A DNA stretch of 47,849 nucleotides. Origin: UPXZ01 sp964345395. Its GTDB lineage: Bacteria > Bacteroidota > Bacteroidia > Bacteroidales > Paludibacteraceae. The stretch's first letter is position 1, and each line of letters opens with the position of its first letter. Location: positions 1 to 47,849 of the forward strand of contig CAYFRA010000006.1 of the NCBI GenBank assembly GCA_964345395.1, in the 5' to 3' direction. Made by a program: the position numbers and the translations under genes. The notes below the pieces were generated by a model. It was not told where the DNA came from. It was given only the letters and a program-made list of their open reading frames with translations, and did no database searches. This document shows, piece after piece, positions 1 to 6,902 of the stretch.

Positions 1-2
1 TT

Positions 3-2009
3 CTATCTCCTCATCATCATATGCATCAATCCACCACCATTTTTTACGTTGGTGTAGCCATATTGACGTAAGATTTGTTGGGCATAAGCTGAGCGAGCAC
101 CTGATGCACAATATAGCGTAATATCACGATCCTTGTCTCCAAACTCTTCTAACCTTGCTTCCATCTCATCAAGCGAAATGTTGATGGCATCGGGATAGGC
201 ACCGCCTAAAAACTCCATTGGGGTTCTTACATCTACTACAATTGGTGAAGATGTGTCTTTTGATGCTGTATTTGTCTCTACATCAATTTCCTTTTCACTT
301 CTCTTTTCATCTTCAAGTGTTTTATGCTCTAATTCGGGTAGTACGATTTGAATGGTCTCAAAACCTACAGCATAGGCTTGGCGTACTAAAGATGAGTGTC
401 CTCCCGAAATGTTCCAAACTTGCTCAATGCCAGCTCCTTTAAGCATACGAAGTGCTTGGTGACCTTTTTTACCAAAATCATCATATACCAAAACTTTTGA
501 ATCCTTAGGTATGGATTTTAGCTCCTCTTTGAGCATCTCTAATGGGATATTGTAGGCTCCTTGAATGTGAGATTTTTCAAAAGCAAACATATCTCGAACG
601 TCAATTACAACAGGATTTTGTTCTTTTATCAATTCGTCTAATTCCATTGTTGTAACCGAAGGACTATAACCTGATTTTCTATTTTCGGCAGCAAAAGCAG
701 CCATATTGATTGCGTCGTTAGCTGTTCCAAGTGGGGGTGAATAGGCAAAATCAATATCAGCTAAATCATGTATGGTCAATTTGCCTGTAATAGCAGAAGC
801 GATTACATCTAATCGACGGTCGGCACCGGCATAGCCTGCAGTTTGACCACCAAGTACTTCGCCCGTTTCGCGGTTATAAACAATCATCACCGACACCTCT
901 TCTGAGCCTGGATAGTAACTTGTGTGGTGTTCTTTATGAACAACGACAGCATCAGCGGGCAAACCCAATGAGCGAGCTTGCTTCAATGATAAGCCTGTGA
1001 TTCCTGCTACGGCTTCAAAAACCCTAAGGATAGAAGTGCCGATAGCACCTTTGTAAGCATGTGAACCGCCTAAAGCGTTTTCAGCCGCAATTCGCCCTTG
1101 ACGATTAGCGGGGCCAGCCAATGGGATACGCACTTTTTTGCCCGAAATCAGATGAGTAACCTCACACATATCACCAGCGGCGTAAATGTTAGCATCAGAT
1201 GTTTTGAGATATTCGTCAACCAGAAGTCCACCTGATTCTCCAATCTCTAAGCCAGCATTTTCAGCTAATTGCAGTGTAGGACGAACACCAATTGACATCA
1301 ATACCATATCAGAATTAACAACTGTGCCATCGTTCAGCTTTACAGTTTTGGGTGTTATAGCTACAACGCTTTTACCTGTATGAAGATCTACTCCATAAGA
1401 AAGCATCTCTTGCTCTATAAATCCTGCCATTTCTGAGTCCATCACAGCCATTACGTGAGGCATCATCTCCATAAGATGAACTTTAATACCTCGTTTTACC
1501 AATGCTTCAACCATTTCGAGTCCGATAAAACCACCACCAATCACTACTGCCTCTTTCGGTTCTTTTTCTGTAATATGATGTTGAATTTTATCCATATCAT
1601 TCAATGTCCACAATGTAAAAACGTGGTCGAGGTTTGAGCCTTCAATTTTTGGCATAACAGGGCGTCCACCTTGTGCCAAAATCAACTTATCATAATTATA
1701 ATAATTGATTAGTCCTGTGCGCACATCTAATGTTTTTATCCTCTTCTCTTCACGATTAATTTCAGTAACACGGGTGTTGATGTGTACATCTACTTGATAT
1801 TGCTCGTAAAAGCTTTCGGGACTTTGAAGAATTAGCTTTGAACGACTTTTGATATCGCCACCAATGTAGTAGGGTAAACCACAGTTTGCAAAAGAGATAT
1901 CGGGTCCTGCTTCAAACATAACTATCTCTGCATCTGGAGATAGACGGCGTGCTTTGGCAGCAGCGGTAGCACCAGCTGCAACTCCGCCTACAATAAGAAT
2001 TTTTTCCAT
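3..2009 (-). CDS. CoA-disulfide reductase-like FAD/NAD(P) oxidoreductase with two C-terminal rhodanese domains
   Basis: This 668-residue protein is a flavin-dependent pyridine-nucleotide disulfide oxidoreductase. The N-terminus has the FAD-binding glycine motif (GGVAAGATAA), followed by SFANCGLPYY, which holds the single redox cysteine typical of CoA-disulfide reductase and NADH oxidase relatives. A second nucleotide-binding motif (VIGGGFIGLEM) lies near residue 160 and the AAGDMCEV FAD motif near residue 290. Two rhodanese modules follow, at roughly 460-555 and 595-668. The second has an active-site cysteine (YCASGARS); the first has VYDDFGKKG at that place and so lacks it. Family knowledge suggests reduction of CoA disulfides, persulfides or polysulfide; the exact substrate is not shown by sequence. 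The gene is complete, with its stop at the window edge. An operator-like dyad and a -7 element lie upstream. Confidence 0.88.
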   Translation of the reverse strand: MEKILIVGGVAAGATAAAKARRLSPDAEIVMFEAGPDISFANCGLPYYIGGDIKSRSKLILQSPESFYEQYQVDVHINTRVTEINREEKRIKTLDVRTGLINYYNYDKLILAQGGRPVMPKIEGSNLDHVFTLWTLNDMDKIQHHITEKEPKEAVVIGGGFIGLEMVEALVKRGIKVHLMEMMPHVMAVMDSEMAGFIEQEMLSYGVDLHTGKSVVAITPKTVKLNDGTVVNSDMVLMSIGVRPTLQLAENAGLEIGESGGLLVDEYLKTSDANIYAAGDMCEVTHLISGKKVRIPLAGPANRQGRIAAENALGGSHAYKGAIGTSILRVFEAVAGITGLSLKQARSLGLPADAVVVHKEHHTSYYPGSEEVSVMIVYNRETGEVLGGQTAGYAGADRRLDVIASAITGKLTIHDLADIDFAYSPPLGTANDAINMAAFAAENRKSGYSPSVTTMELDELIKEQNPVVIDVRDMFAFEKSHIQGAYNIPLEMLKEELKSIPKDSKVLVYDDFGKKGHQALRMLKGAGIEQVWNISGGHSSLVRQAYAVGFETIQIVLPELEHKTLEDEKRSEKEIDVETNTASKDTSSPIVVDVRTPMEFLGGAYPDAINISLDEMEARLEEFGDKDRDITLYCASGARSAYAQQILRQYGYTNVKNGGGLMHMMMRR

Positions 2010-2118
2010 TTTTTCCTATATAAATTTTTATAATAAATTTCTTTACAATATGCGTGTAAAACTCAGCAGTCTAATGTCTCTTATGCGAAACAATGATAAG
2101 ACTTATGATTTTGAAATG

Positions 2119-2126
2119 CAAAATTA
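2119..2126 (-). promoter_or_regulatory. Putative -7 promoter element for the CoA-disulfide reductase gene
   Basis: On the minus strand this reads TAATTTTG, a match to the Bacteroidetes -7 consensus TAnnTTTG, about 110 nt before the start codon. No clear -33 TTG is present at the usual distance. That would suit a regulated promoter, because an inverted repeat sits just upstream. Confidence 0.45.
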
Positions 2127-2146
2127 CTATAATTCTTTCATATAAG

Positions 2147-2172
2147 AACATATGTACGAGCGTACATTTGTT
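2147..2172. promoter_or_regulatory. Operator-like inverted repeat upstream of the CoA-disulfide reductase gene
   Basis: The two 12-bp arms AACATATGTACG and CGTACATTTGTT are reverse complements except at one position and are separated by 2 bp. The dyad lies about 20 bp upstream of the -7 element, so a bound dimer would cover the -33 region. Size and symmetry fit a homodimeric helix-turn-helix regulator. Which regulator binds cannot be told from sequence. Confidence 0.5.
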
Positions 2173-2258
2173 AAACAAGTGTAATGACGTGTTTGAAAAG
2201 AGAGAATTGTTTATTAATTGGCAGATTGATAGGTAGTTATGTGGTTGTTAGGTGTTGC

Positions 2259-2272
2259 CTATATCGATATAG
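2259..2272. repeat. 14-bp perfect palindrome after the Rrf2 gene
   Basis: CTATATCGATATAG is perfectly self-complementary and lies just beyond the stop codon of the minus-strand Rrf2 gene. It has no T-tract, so it is not a convincing terminator. It could be a protein-binding site or chance in AT-rich DNA. Confidence 0.3.
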
Positions 2273-2279
2273 AGAGATA

Positions 2280-2714
2280 TTAATATTTGAGAAAAGTTAA
2301 GCCGTTATGGAGACCTTCGGTTAATTCTTGAATCGTTGTTTCTTCTAACATTTTTTTTAACTCATCTCGTACATAAGAAAATTTGTGATGAACGGGGCAA
2401 GGTTTATCGTCGTTGCATTTTGGCAAACCCAAGCCACATCCGTGATAGATAGCATCTCCATCGATAGCGTAAACTATGTGTTTCAACCTTAATTCTTGAA
2501 GTTTGCTCTTTTCAATAAAAAACCCACCAGTGGGTCCTTTTACGGAATCAACAATATTGTTTCTTGCGAGTTTTTGTAATATTTTTGCAGTGAAAGCCTC
2601 AGGCAAATCAATATCCTTAGCAATCTCCCTGGTGGTAACTCGATCACCATCTACAGAGTGCTCGGCTATGTATAATGTAGCCCTAATCCCATATTCACAT
2701 GCTTTTGAAAACAT
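2280..2714 (-). CDS. Rrf2 family transcriptional regulator
   Basis: The 144-residue protein begins MFSKACEYGIRATLYIA, the typical start of Rrf2 winged-helix regulators. A longer reading frame exists upstream, but the ATG at 2714 is the family-like start, and the promoter element at 2738-2745 would leave the extension untranscribed. Near residues 95-115 is a three-cysteine cluster, C-x6-C-x5-C (GCGLGLPKC..KPC), similar in place to the Fe-S ligands of IscR, NsrR and RsrR. This suggests sensing of redox state, nitric oxide or Fe-S status. It is the third gene of a minus-strand row with aroK and the CoA-disulfide reductase and may control the latter, which is inference from neighbourhood only. 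Confidence 0.88.
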   Translation of the reverse strand: MFSKACEYGIRATLYIAEHSVDGDRVTTREIAKDIDLPEAFTAKILQKLARNNIVDSVKGPTGGFFIEKSKLQELRLKHIVYAIDGDAIYHGCGLGLPKCNDDKPCPVHHKFSYVRDELKKMLEETTIQELTEGLHNGLTFLKY

Positions 2715-2737
2715 AATCGAAACTTTTAATTCAGCTA

Positions 2738-2745
2738 CAAAGGTA
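2738..2745 (-). promoter_or_regulatory. Putative -7 promoter element of the Rrf2 gene
   Basis: Minus strand TACCTTTG matches TAnnTTTG and lies 23 bp before the ATG at 2714. A TTG at 2771-2769 is 23 nt upstream, slightly longer than the usual 19-21. Its place excludes the upstream in-frame start at 2798. Confidence 0.6.
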
Positions 2746-2818
2746 GTAAAAAAACAACTAATATAAATCAATTCAATAAAATAAGGTTGAATTGTCATTC
2801 AAGACAGAGATAATAGTT

Positions 2819-3337
2819 CTAATTGTTTCTGATTTTAGCAATATATTCGGTTAATTGATTTATAATATCCTCACCACTTCCCGATACTTCAAACTTTGCT
2901 TTTGCGTAAAATGATTCTCTTTCTTTAAGTTTATTGCTAATATAAGATTTTAATTCTGTTTTATTCAAATTGGCAATAAGAGGGCGAATTGATAAATCTG
3001 TGTCCAAAAGGTTGGTCATCAATTGCTGGGGACTTTGCTTGATATAAATCGTTATTCCTTTCCTGTTCATCATTTCCATATGATTATGATGGCAAGGAGC
3101 ACCTCCACCCGTAGCAATGATAGCATTCTCTAAGTGAAATAAAGATATAAGTGCTGATGATTCTATTTCTCGAAATGCTTTTTCGCCATCGGTTTCAAAG
3201 ATTTCAGCAACAGTACGTTTTGCATTCATTTCGATCACTTCATCAAGATCGTAAAAAGGGAGAGATAGGGCTTCGGCAACAATTTTGCCATAGCTTGTCT
3301 TACCCGATCCCATAAAACCAATTAAAAAAACCAACAT
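2819..3337 (-). CDS. aroK: Shikimate kinase
   Basis: Shikimate kinase phosphorylates shikimate at O3 with ATP in the chorismate pathway. The 172-residue protein has a P-loop near the N-terminus (GFMGSGKT), the shikimate-binding DLDEVIE segment, the GGGAP motif near residue 77, and the lid-region arginine in SIRPLI. Length is normal for the family. I start it at the ATG at 3337 rather than the TTG nine bases upstream; either gives the same fold. A strong promoter lies just upstream. The stop is about 100 bp from the start of the Rrf2 gene on the same strand, which has its own promoter. Confidence 0.93.
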   Translation of the reverse strand: MLVFLIGFMGSGKTSYGKIVAEALSLPFYDLDEVIEMNAKRTVAEIFETDGEKAFREIESSALISLFHLENAIIATGGGAPCHHNHMEMMNRKGITIYIKQSPQQLMTNLLDTDLSIRPLIANLNKTELKSYISNKLKERESFYAKAKFEVSGSGEDIINQLTEYIAKIRNN

Positions 3338-3369
3338 AATTATCAAAATAAATTATAGATATTGATTCG

Positions 3370-3400
3370 CAAAGTTAATCATAAAGAATAGAGAAGCAAA
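3370..3400 (-). promoter_or_regulatory. Promoter of aroK (TTTG, 19 nt, TAACTTTG)
   Basis: On the minus strand a TTTG (3400-3397) is followed after 19 nt by TAACTTTG (3377-3370). Both elements and the spacing match the primary sigma factor promoter of Bacteroidetes. The predicted transcript starts about 25 nt before the aroK ATG. Confidence 0.75.
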
Positions 3401-3612
3401 TAACATAATGTAGCAAATTAAATTATATTACTTCTTTATGACACATTCATATTGTTTTGTGTTGCTATATTCAAGACAAAAAGAAATATAGCAAACATAT
3501 TTACATAAGCAATATGACAGATGTTGGCTTCAAATATGTGAAATATGTCATATTTAAACCTCTTTTGGGGCAAATAAATTGACAAAAAGAAAGCAAATAC
3601 AAATATTTGTTT

Positions 3613-3620
3613 TATCTTTG
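3613..3620 (+). promoter_or_regulatory. Putative -7 promoter element of ansA
   Basis: TATCTTTG matches TAnnTTTG and lies 25 bp before the ansA ATG. No TTG is found at the standard -33 distance. Confidence 0.55.
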
Positions 3621-3645
3621 TTGTATTAAATAATAAACTCGATCC

Positions 3646-4689
3646 ATGAAAAGAAAGAGAAAAGTATTGATGATTTTTACGGGTGGTACCATCAGTATGG
3701 TGTCTGACCCCGAAACTGGTGCATTAAAGCCAGCAACATTTGAATTTATGCTTGAAATGATGCCCGAGTTAAAAGATTTGGGAATTGAAATCAAAGCAGA
3801 ACCTATGTTGCCAATGGTTGACTCGTCTGATATTGGTCCTGACACTTGGGAGAGAATAGCTTTAATTATAAAGGGAAATTACGAGATATATGATGGCTTT
3901 GTAGTATTACATGGAACAGATACGATGTCCTATTCAGCTTCGGCATTGAGTTTTATGTTGGATGGATTAAAAAAACCTGTTGTTTTTACTGGTTCACAAC
4001 TTCCTATTGGTAAAGTGCGTACAGATGCAAAAGAGAACCTGATTACAGCAGTAGAAATAGCAGCTGCAGCCGATGAGAACGGGGAAGCTATGGTTCCAGA
4101 AGTTTCTCTCTATTTTGAAGATAAACTTTTTAGAGGTAATAGAACTACAAAGCAAAGCTCTGAGAATTTTAATGCCTTTGCTTCTTTTAACTATCATGTA
4201 TTAGCCGAAGCGGGAGTGCATATAAAATACCATCCTGCATACATCCGAAAACCTGTGAATGGAGATCCACTGAAGGTAAGAACGAAAACAGATAGGAATG
4301 TTGCTATACTGAAAGTTTTTCCGGGTATTAACAAACAAACGGTGCTGGGAATTTTAAGCCAAGAGGGCTTAAAAGCTGTGGTTTTAGAGACATTTGGAGC
4401 TGGCAATACCCCACAGTTTGAGTGGTTTACTAATGCCCTCAAAGAAGCTAATGATAGAGGTGTAATCATTGTCAATAAAACCCAATGTCCGATTGGGTCG
4501 GTAGAGATGGGCTTGTATGAAACCAGTTTGAATTTGATGCAAGCTGGTGTTATCAGTGGGCATGATATCACTACAGAAGCATTGATAACCAAACTGATGT
4601 ATTTATTGGGAGACTTTGATGATATTGAAAAAATTAAACAATTGATACAAACTGATTTATGTGGAGAGTTGACTGTCCATAAGTATTGA
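3646..4689 (+). CDS. ansA: Type I (cytoplasmic) L-asparaginase
   Basis: The enzyme hydrolyses L-asparagine to aspartate and ammonia. The 347-residue protein has the first catalytic threonine motif near the N-terminus (FTGGTISM), the second in LHGTDTMSY near residue 90, and FTGSQLPIG near residue 115. There is no signal peptide, and the length is that of type I asparaginases (about 330-350), so it is probably cytoplasmic. It stands alone between divergent aroK and convergent thiL, and a strong hairpin terminator follows. Confidence 0.92.
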   Translation: MKRKRKVLMIFTGGTISMVSDPETGALKPATFEFMLEMMPELKDLGIEIKAEPMLPMVDSSDIGPDTWERIALIIKGNYEIYDGFVVLHGTDTMSYSASALSFMLDGLKKPVVFTGSQLPIGKVRTDAKENLITAVEIAAAADENGEAMVPEVSLYFEDKLFRGNRTTKQSSENFNAFASFNYHVLAEAGVHIKYHPAYIRKPVNGDPLKVRTKTDRNVAILKVFPGINKQTVLGILSQEGLKAVVLETFGAGNTPQFEWFTNALKEANDRGVIIVNKTQCPIGSVEMGLYETSLNLMQAGVISGHDITTEALITKLMYLLGDFDDIEKIKQLIQTDLCGELTVHKY

Positions 4690-4708
4690 TTTCTATACAC
4701 ACACGATT

Positions 4709-4754
4709 AAAAAAGGTGTAATTTATGCATCCCGACATAAGCTACACCTTTTTT
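4709..4754. terminator. Bidirectional terminator between ansA and thiL
   Basis: AAAAAAGGTGTA (4709-4720) pairs with TACACCTTTTTT (4743-4754), and an inner TTATG/CATAA stem extends the hairpin. The arms give a T-tract on both strands, serving both convergent genes. Confidence 0.85.
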
Positions 4755-4771
4755 ATATTTTAAAAATATTA

Positions 4772-5797
4772 CTACTCAGCTAAAGAGTTCCAACCTTGTG
4801 CTTTCAGGGGAATTATATCACCCCCTCTGCCAACGAGATTTATACCGTGCTCTTTTGAAGTTATATGCCCTACGATATACACATCATCCAACTGATCTAT
4901 TTTTTCATAATCATCTATTGATGCTGTAAAAAGAAGCTCGTAATCTTCACCGCCATTAAGAGCCGCTGTAACGATATTCATACTCAATTCTTCTGCCATT
5001 TTAGTGGCTTGCATATGAAGTGGAATTTTATCTTCAAAAATTTTGCAACCAACATCGCTCTGCTTGCAAATATGAATTAATTCAGAGCTCAATCCGTCTG
5101 AAATATCCATCATTGATGTAGGTTTTATGCCTTTTGAAGCGAGTAAGTTAATCACATCTGCGCGTGCTTCTGGTTTCAGTTGTCTTTCAAGGATATATTC
5201 TCTACCTGAAAAATCGGGTTGAATATCTTCACTTTGACCTTGGAAAACTAATTTTTCACGTTCTAAAAGCTGTAAACCCATATAAGCTGAACCTAAGTTT
5301 CCAGTTACACAAATCAAGTCGTTTTCCTTAGCTCCATTGCGATATACTATCTGATCTTCATCGCCCTCGCCCATGCAGGTGATGCTGATGGTCAATCCAG
5401 TGAGCGAAGCAGAAGTGTCGCCACCCACCAAATCAACGCCATAGTTTTTACACGCCAAATGGATGCCTTCATAAATCTCTTCTAAATGTTCAACTGAAAA
5501 ACGTTTTGATACACCAAGAGAAACTACAATTTGCTTGGGCTGCCCATTCATCGCATAAATATCAGAGAAATTTACGACACAAGCCTTATAGCCCAAATGC
5601 CTCAAAGGAGTGTAAATCAAATCAAAATGAATGCCTTCAAGTAGCAAATCTGTTGTTACCAAAACTTTTTTATTTTTATAGTCCAACACCGCTGCATCGT
5701 CACCCACTCCTTTTAAGGAAGAGCTGTTTTGTAATTGAAATTTATCAGTAAGTCTATCAATCAAACCAAACTCACCGATATTTGAAATATCTGTCAT
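4772..5797 (-). CDS. thiL: Thiamine-monophosphate kinase
   Basis: ThiL phosphorylates thiamine monophosphate to thiamine diphosphate, the last step of cofactor synthesis. The 341-residue protein shows the PurM/ThiL-type motifs in order: GVGDDAAVLD near residue 31, LLEGIHFD, NFSDIYAMNG near residue 77, VGGDTSAS near residue 124, VTGNLGSAY, MDISDGLSSEL near residue 226 and NGGEDYELLF near residue 283. The GGDTS and SDG motifs bind Mg-ATP in the family. It starts 11 bp after nfo and is very probably cotranscribed with it. Confidence 0.94.
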   Translation of the reverse strand: MTDISNIGEFGLIDRLTDKFQLQNSSSLKGVGDDAAVLDYKNKKVLVTTDLLLEGIHFDLIYTPLRHLGYKACVVNFSDIYAMNGQPKQIVVSLGVSKRFSVEHLEEIYEGIHLACKNYGVDLVGGDTSASLTGLTISITCMGEGDEDQIVYRNGAKENDLICVTGNLGSAYMGLQLLEREKLVFQGQSEDIQPDFSGREYILERQLKPEARADVINLLASKGIKPTSMMDISDGLSSELIHICKQSDVGCKIFEDKIPLHMQATKMAEELSMNIVTAALNGGEDYELLFTASIDDYEKIDQLDDVYIVGHITSKEHGINLVGRGGDIIPLKAQGWNSLAE

Positions 5798-5808
5798 TTT
5801 TTTGTCAA

Positions 5809-6663
5809 TTAAAGTTTCTGTTTTTTTAAGCTATAAAGCAACTTGATCTCTTCGCTCCAAGCATCTTCGTTGGGAGTTTCAAGAATAAGCGGTAAATCAT
5901 CAAAGCGGCTATCGTTCATTATAAAAGAGAAGGTGTCTAAGCCGATAAGACCATTGCCCAATTCGTCGTGGCGATCAACTCGCGATGCTAATTCCTTTTT
6001 ACTGTCATTGATATGCATTCCTTTAAGGTATTGAAAACCAATAACATTTTCAAAATGAGCAAAAGTTTTATTGAACTCATCCAAAGTTCGTATGTCATAG
6101 CCTGAAGCAAAAGCATGAGCCGTATCAATGCAGACACCTACGCGCGATTTGTCTTCAACTTGATCAATAATTTGGGCTATTTGCTCAAAATTGTGTCCAA
6201 GATTGGTGCCTTGTCCTGCTGTGTTTTCTATAACTGCAATTACACCTTTTGTTTTTTCTAATGTCCAATTGATTGAATCGGCGATGTTAGTCAAACAATC
6301 ATCAATTGAAATTTTATTCAAATGACTGCCTGGATGAAAATTCAATCGATCTAAGCCAAGTTGTTCGCATCGTTGCATCTCATCTAAAAAAGCATTACGA
6401 GATTTCTTTAGTGCGTCTGCATCAGGGTTTCCAAGATTGGTCAAATAACTGTTGTGTGGTAAAATATGTTTTGCTTCGTAGCCATATTTTTGACAGTTTT
6501 CTTTAAATTTCTCAATACTTTCATCTGTCAAAGGTTTTGCTACCCACTGGCGTTGATTTTTTGTAAAAAGGGCAAAAGCTGTTGCACCAATATTATGTGC
6601 GTTGATTGGGGCGTTTTCTACTCCACCAGCTGCGCTCACATGAGCTCCTATATATTTATTCAT
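5809..6663 (-). CDS. nfo: Endonuclease IV (AP endonuclease)
   Basis: Endonuclease IV cuts DNA 5' of abasic sites in base-excision repair and uses three zinc ions. The 284-residue protein is a full-length TIM barrel with the expected metal-binding segments: HNSYLTNLGNP, LNFHPGSH, ENTAGQGTNLG, CIDTAHAFASGYD, HINDSKKELASRVDRH and LILETPN. It is the first gene of a two-gene unit with thiL. Confidence 0.95.
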   Translation of the reverse strand: MNKYIGAHVSAAGGVENAPINAHNIGATAFALFTKNQRQWVAKPLTDESIEKFKENCQKYGYEAKHILPHNSYLTNLGNPDADALKKSRNAFLDEMQRCEQLGLDRLNFHPGSHLNKISIDDCLTNIADSINWTLEKTKGVIAVIENTAGQGTNLGHNFEQIAQIIDQVEDKSRVGVCIDTAHAFASGYDIRTLDEFNKTFAHFENVIGFQYLKGMHINDSKKELASRVDRHDELGNGLIGLDTFSFIMNDSRFDDLPLILETPNEDAWSEEIKLLYSLKKQKL

Positions 6664-6691
6664 TTCTTCAAATTATAATTACAATAAAATA

Positions 6692-6722
6692 CAAATATAG
6701 CGAAGTATAGTAAAACAATCAA
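6692..6722 (-). promoter_or_regulatory. Promoter of nfo-thiL (TTG, 20 nt, TATATTTG)
   Basis: On the minus strand TTG (6722-6720) is followed after 20 nt by TATATTTG (6699-6692), a close match to the Bacteroidetes consensus. The -7 element lies 28 bp before the nfo ATG. Confidence 0.72.
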
Positions 6723-6847
6723 TTATTTGTAAGAAATTAATTGTAAGACAATTTGTCAGATAGTTTGATTTGTAATGATATCTTGTGTCAATTCTGCTGA
6801 ATTTTAAAACAAAACTGTATTAGGTACTGTTTTTGATTATACTTTAA

Positions 6848-6876
6848 TTGTAAATTCAAGTTATTGATTAAATTTG
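6848..6876 (+). promoter_or_regulatory. Promoter of clpC (TTG, 18 nt, TAAATTTG)
   Basis: TTG at 6848-6850 and TAAATTTG at 6869-6876 are separated by 18 nt. Transcription would begin near 6883, which supports the clpC start at 6903 and not the in-frame start at 6864. Confidence 0.7.
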
Positions 6877-6902
6877 TAAGATGTTATAACAAAAAATATA
6901 TT

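Larger units (their letters stand above)
3338..3645. other. Divergent intergenic region aroK/ansA with inverted repeats
   Basis: No gene is seen in these 308 bp. They hold the promoters of both flanking genes and two inverted repeats: TTGCTATAT at 3462-3470 pairing with ATATAGCAA at 3486-3494, and AATATGACA at 3511-3519 pairing with TGTCATATT at 3546-3554. Either could be a regulator site. Neither resembles a terminator. Confidence 0.45.

Noticed and set aside
4194..4700. 168-codon minus-strand frame opposite ansA
   Set aside because: It lies antisense to the asparaginase coding sequence and its translation resembles no protein family; the terminator at 4709-4754 sits just beyond its start.
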